Below the pieces are notes generated by a model. It searched no databases and was not told the origin of the DNA. It was given only the letters and a program-made list of their open reading frames with translations. A DNA stretch of 64,000 bases, taken from positions 1 to 64,000 of the forward strand of contig NZ_QPCG01000010.1 in the NCBI RefSeq assembly GCF_003351025.1. The letters are read 5' to 3'. The position numbers were made by a program, and so were the translations under genes. Of this stretch, positions 62,247-64,000 are shown in pieces; positions within the stretch are counted from its first letter, which is position 1; the number at the start of each line of letters is the position of its first letter. Source of the stretch: Mucilaginibacter endophyticus (GTDB taxonomy: Bacteria > Bacteroidota > Bacteroidia > Sphingobacteriales > Sphingobacteriaceae).

Positions 62247-63167
62247 TCAAGTGTTGATAACCTGATTTTCCTCCTTTCCTTTTTTAGGGCGCGAATATCC
62301 CTTCCAACGCTTTTGAATTTCACCAGACATGCCATGTGCTTGGTCCGGCGTATGGTAATTCAAGCTTGCATGAGGGCGCCGCTCGTTGTAATGGCCAATG
62401 ATCACTGCGATACTTTTCTTTGCCTCCTTGTGGTTCTGATAAACCTTTTTAGGAAAGAATTCATTCTTGATAATCCCATTAACGCGCTCGGCAAGCGCAT
62501 TTTCATAGGGGCTTCCACTTTGGGTCATACTGATCGCGATCCTATCCTCGTTTAACAGGGCTGTATAATTCTGAGAGCAATATTGTATTCCACGGTCAGA
62601 ATGATGGATCAGGATAAATGGAGATATCCGTTTTCTACTGTCTAATGCCATCTCCAGGGCTGCAATGCAGCCAATTGCTTCCAGACTGGGATGCAGGGCA
62701 TATCCAACGATCTTTCTGGAATAAGCGTCTGTGATCAGACTCAGGTAACTGAAGCCTTCCAGTGTACGTATATAGGTGATGTCGCTCACCCAGAGCTGCT
62801 CAGGTGCTGACAAGGATAGATGCGCAATCAGGTTAGGATACTTTCTTAGCCAGTGATGGGAGTCTGTTGTTTTAACTATGCGCCTTCTCCTGCGGATCAA
62901 TAGTCCATGAAAGCGTAATAGGTCATACAGCAAGTCCCGCCCCATCTTTATCTCATGTTTTTCCATCTCCGGAATGAGCAGATGCAATAGTTTTCTGGTT
63001 CCCAGCATAGGAACAGCAGCACGGAACTCGCCCACCAGTGTCAACACAACCATATGTGCTATACTCGTCCTTGCCGCATTATGATGAGCTAAGTAATAAG
63101 CCTGACGGCTGACACCAAACAGTGCACAAATAGCTACCAGGGTATATTCTGGTCGCTTTTGCCGCAT
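62247..63167 (-). CDS. IS3-family transposase, catalytic OrfB
   Basis: 306 residues. The HTH_21 helices ('RQAYYLAHHNAARTS', 'KHEIKMGRDLLYDLLRFHGL') precede the rve integrase core with the DDE triad: Asp in 'LWVSDITYIRTLEG', Asp in 'ILIHHSDRGIQYCSQNY', and Glu in 'NALAERVNGIIKNEFF'. The 'YNERRPHASLNYHTPDQAHG' end is typical. It begins two bases after the stop of OrfA, so it is not a simple -1 frameshift fusion; reinitiation is possible. Intact, so the element may still move if OrfA works. Confidence 0.95.
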   Translation of the reverse strand: MRQKRPEYTLVAICALFGVSRQAYYLAHHNAARTSIAHMVVLTLVGEFRAAVPMLGTRKLLHLLIPEMEKHEIKMGRDLLYDLLRFHGLLIRRRRRIVKTTDSHHWLRKYPNLIAHLSLSAPEQLWVSDITYIRTLEGFSYLSLITDAYSRKIVGYALHPSLEAIGCIAALEMALDSRKRISPFILIHHSDRGIQYCSQNYTALLNEDRIAISMTQSGSPYENALAERVNGIIKNEFFPKKVYQNHKEAKKSIAVIIGHYNERRPHASLNYHTPDQAHGMSGEIQKRWKGYSRPKKGKEENQVINT

Positions 63168-63169
63168 TC

Positions 63170-63573
63170 TTAAGACCGTTTGGTACCACGCTTTTTTCGG
63201 ATCTTGATATGAAGGTCACTTTCCGCTACTTCGATCATTGTTTCCAAAGCAAGATTCTTCAATTGGGATAGTTCTAATGCTTTGGTAAGCTCATGTATTT
63301 TCTTGATGAGTAACCTTGATTCCTGACTTTGGGTCATCCCTGGAAGCGCTGAAGAGTTGTCTGCATTTAGCAAAGTAGTCAAATTAAGCTTACCAGCCCA
63401 TGCTTTTATCGTGTTTCTTGGAACCCGATATTTTCGACTTGCCCCCAGGCAACTGATCATCCCGGTTTTATCTCTTCAACGATCTTAATTTTAGTTTTTT
63501 CTTCGACCTTGTCAAATGGCTTACGTCTCACGACAGCCGCTACTTTCTTTTTCTTCCCTGGAATTGCTTTCAT
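63170..63573 (-). pseudogene. IS3-family OrfA (HTH protein), frame broken near 63459
   Basis: A 96-residue frame starts at ATG 63460 ('MISCLGASRKYRVPRNTIKA') and ends 'IRKKRGTKRS'. The N-terminus of the HTH domain is in another frame: ATG 63573 'MKAIPGKKKKVAAVVRRKPF', 'DKVEEKTKIKIVEEIKPG', TGA 63457-63459, overlapping the next ATG as ATGA. In relatives the two parts are continuous ('KIVEE...G-ISCLGASRKY'), so one base is probably lost. Either the ATGA is a true coupling or OrfA is broken. The second half includes a leucine-zipper-like coil ('LIKKIHELTKALELSQLKNL'). Confidence 0.65.
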
Positions 63574-63612
63574 TTTCTTGTCTTTAGTGACAAGCTATAT
63601 CAGGACAAGACA

Positions 63613-63739
63613 CATCCTTGGTGATAAACCCCAGTTCTACTTTACTAAAGACTTTTAAAAATTTTCTTCTTGAAGACTCCTTGAGTTATGCAAGAAAGGC
63701 TTCAGCCTCCTCCGTAATTTCTACTTCATACTTTTTCAT
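63613..63739 (-). pseudogene. HigB/RelE-type toxin, N-terminal half, cut by the IS element
   Basis: From ATG 63739: 'MKKYEVEITEEAEAFLA', TAA at 63686-63688, then 'LKESSRRKFLKVFSKVELG', after which the sequence runs into the IS inverted repeat. This is the start of a phage Gp49-like/HigB toxin, where the interrupted residue is Lys. The second half, and the usual antitoxin gene, are not found on the far side of the IS within the window. The toxin was probably already inactive (stop) before or after the insertion. Confidence 0.75.
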
Positions 63740-63830
63740 TAATATTATAAATTTATAATTTACAAAGACCAGCAAAGGTTTCCACATTTGGAAACTTTTG
63801 CTAAATTAATTTTAATGATTATTAGGCATT

Positions 63831-63843
63831 GTGGATATTCCGG
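63831..63843 (+). repeat. IS21-like end repeat, right copy
   Basis: GTGGATATTCCGG, identical to 61831-61843 and in the same direction, 2,000 bases away. Followed by GGCTGTTGATCA, comparable to the TTGACCA side of the left repeats. Confidence 0.45.
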
Positions 63844-63878
63844 GGCTGTTGATCAACGTGTTCCAGAAAAGACCCAAA

Positions 63879-63901
63879 TTAACAAGTGTCGCACTTGTTA
63901 A
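63879..63901. promoter_or_regulatory. Perfect 10-bp palindrome with 3-base centre
   Basis: TTAACAAGTG-TCG-CACTTGTTAA. Too AT-rich at its ends and lacking a T-run to be a clear terminator; an operator or recombination site is possible. It overlaps the only candidate start of the frame running out of the window. Confidence 0.4.
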
Positions 63902-64000
63902 ATGAACCTGATACGGTTCAATATGTAGATTTCGGGAGTTCCAACTGGGCTAAACACGAACAGCTTGATGCAAATGTTACAAGTTTTCTGCTCCTATTTG
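63886..64000 (+). CDS. Open frame running past the window end, unidentified
   Basis: From GTG 63886: 'SHLLNEPDTVQYVDFGSSNW' then 'AKHEQLDANVTSFLLLF', still open at 64000. Natural amino acid texture, but the start is uncertain (the frame closes at 63880-63882), so it may be the tail or middle of a gene interrupted by the mobile DNA. Not identified. Confidence 0.3.
   Translation, partial: MSHLLNEPDTVQYVDFGSSNWAKHEQLDANVTSFLLLF

Larger units (their letters stand above)
62010..63612 (-). mobile_element. IS3-family insertion sequence
   Basis: Two ORFs on the minus strand. Terminal inverted repeats: TGTCTCGTCCTGG... inward from 62010 and TGTCTTGTCCTGA... inward from 63612 agree at about 19 of 24 positions. 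This gives a length of about 1.6 kb. A related TAGTCCTGATTTTAC at 62078 is an alternative left end, giving a shorter element. I see no clear target duplication. The element has inserted into a toxin gene on its right side. Confidence 0.75.

Noticed and set aside
62166..62555. 129-residue plus-strand frame at the IS end
   Set aside because: Antisense to the catalytic transposase and rich in Phe/Ser from a T-rich tract.
1..64000. CRISPR array, tRNA or rRNA genes, riboswitch
   Set aside because: No regularly spaced repeats, no cloverleaf-like sequences with a TTC-arm and no recognisable riboswitch core were seen by eye.

Overview
The window looks like the chromosome of a Bacteroidota bacterium of the Sphingobacteriaceae type (Mucilaginibacter/Pedobacter-like). 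This rests on the gene families: DUF892, DUF4142 and DUF421 stress proteins, a Bacteroidota-style zinc-ribbon protein, MocR-type and AraC regulators, a cbb3 oxidase with a CcoO-cytochrome c fusion, TPR/HisKA_2 kinases, and very frequent ATGA gene overlaps. No rRNA, tRNA or CRISPR array was seen. The assignment is inference from families, not a search result.

Region 1 (about 0.4-19 kb) is visibly richer in G+C than the rest and is a dense general-stress cassette: DUF892 ferritin-like protein, DUF421, a broken pyrophosphatase, an iron-permease-like protein, a deleted mechanosensitive channel, a large unrecognised cytosolic protein, manganese catalase, zinc alcohol dehydrogenase, a CinA-like amidase, a GH130 glycosidase, an FAD/Rieske oxidoreductase, a Tat-exported SDR, DUF4142, Hsp20 and several small membrane proteins (DUF808, DUF5670 and unrecognised ones). 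Many of these would plausibly protect against peroxide, desiccation or osmotic stress. About eight genes here are broken, by internal deletion, frameshift or a single in-frame stop, while their neighbours are intact.

Region 2 (about 19-22.4 kb) is gene-poor and AT-rich. It holds a tiny zinc-ribbon gene, gene-end remnants and one copy of an unusual repeat (TTTAATA-CCCC-TATTAAA beside a hairpin). A related copy lies in opposite orientation at 61.7 kb.

Region 3 (22.4-46 kb) is regulatory and respiratory. Two NmrA-like proteins and a cupin precede two divergently transcribed sigma-54 activators (one with GAF-like sensing regions, one with a receiver domain) and a TPR/HisKA_2 histidine kinase. 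Then come an NDH-2-like flavoprotein, DoxX, a second but broken NDH-2, a soluble histidine kinase, a cbb3 oxidase operon with unusual subunits, a group-III truncated haemoglobin and a TolC/HlyD/MFS tripartite efflux system. Sequences matching the sigma-54 -24/-12 layout lie upstream of the NDH-2 gene, the oxidase operon and one NmrA gene, which suggests the two activators may control them.

Region 4 (46-61 kb) carries a GNAT, a fatty acid hydroxylase, two MocR regulators, a Crp/Fnr protein, two AraC regulators, azoreductase, aldehyde dehydrogenase, an alpha/beta hydrolase and a third NmrA paralogue, plus a frameshifted outer-membrane protein and a class III cyclase interrupted by TGA.

Region 5 (61.2-64 kb) is a mobile-element graveyard: the repeat above, IS21-like end repeats, and an IS3-family element that has cut a HigB/RelE-type toxin gene. 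The many lesions may be real gene decay or errors in an unpolished assembly; mapping raw reads would decide.
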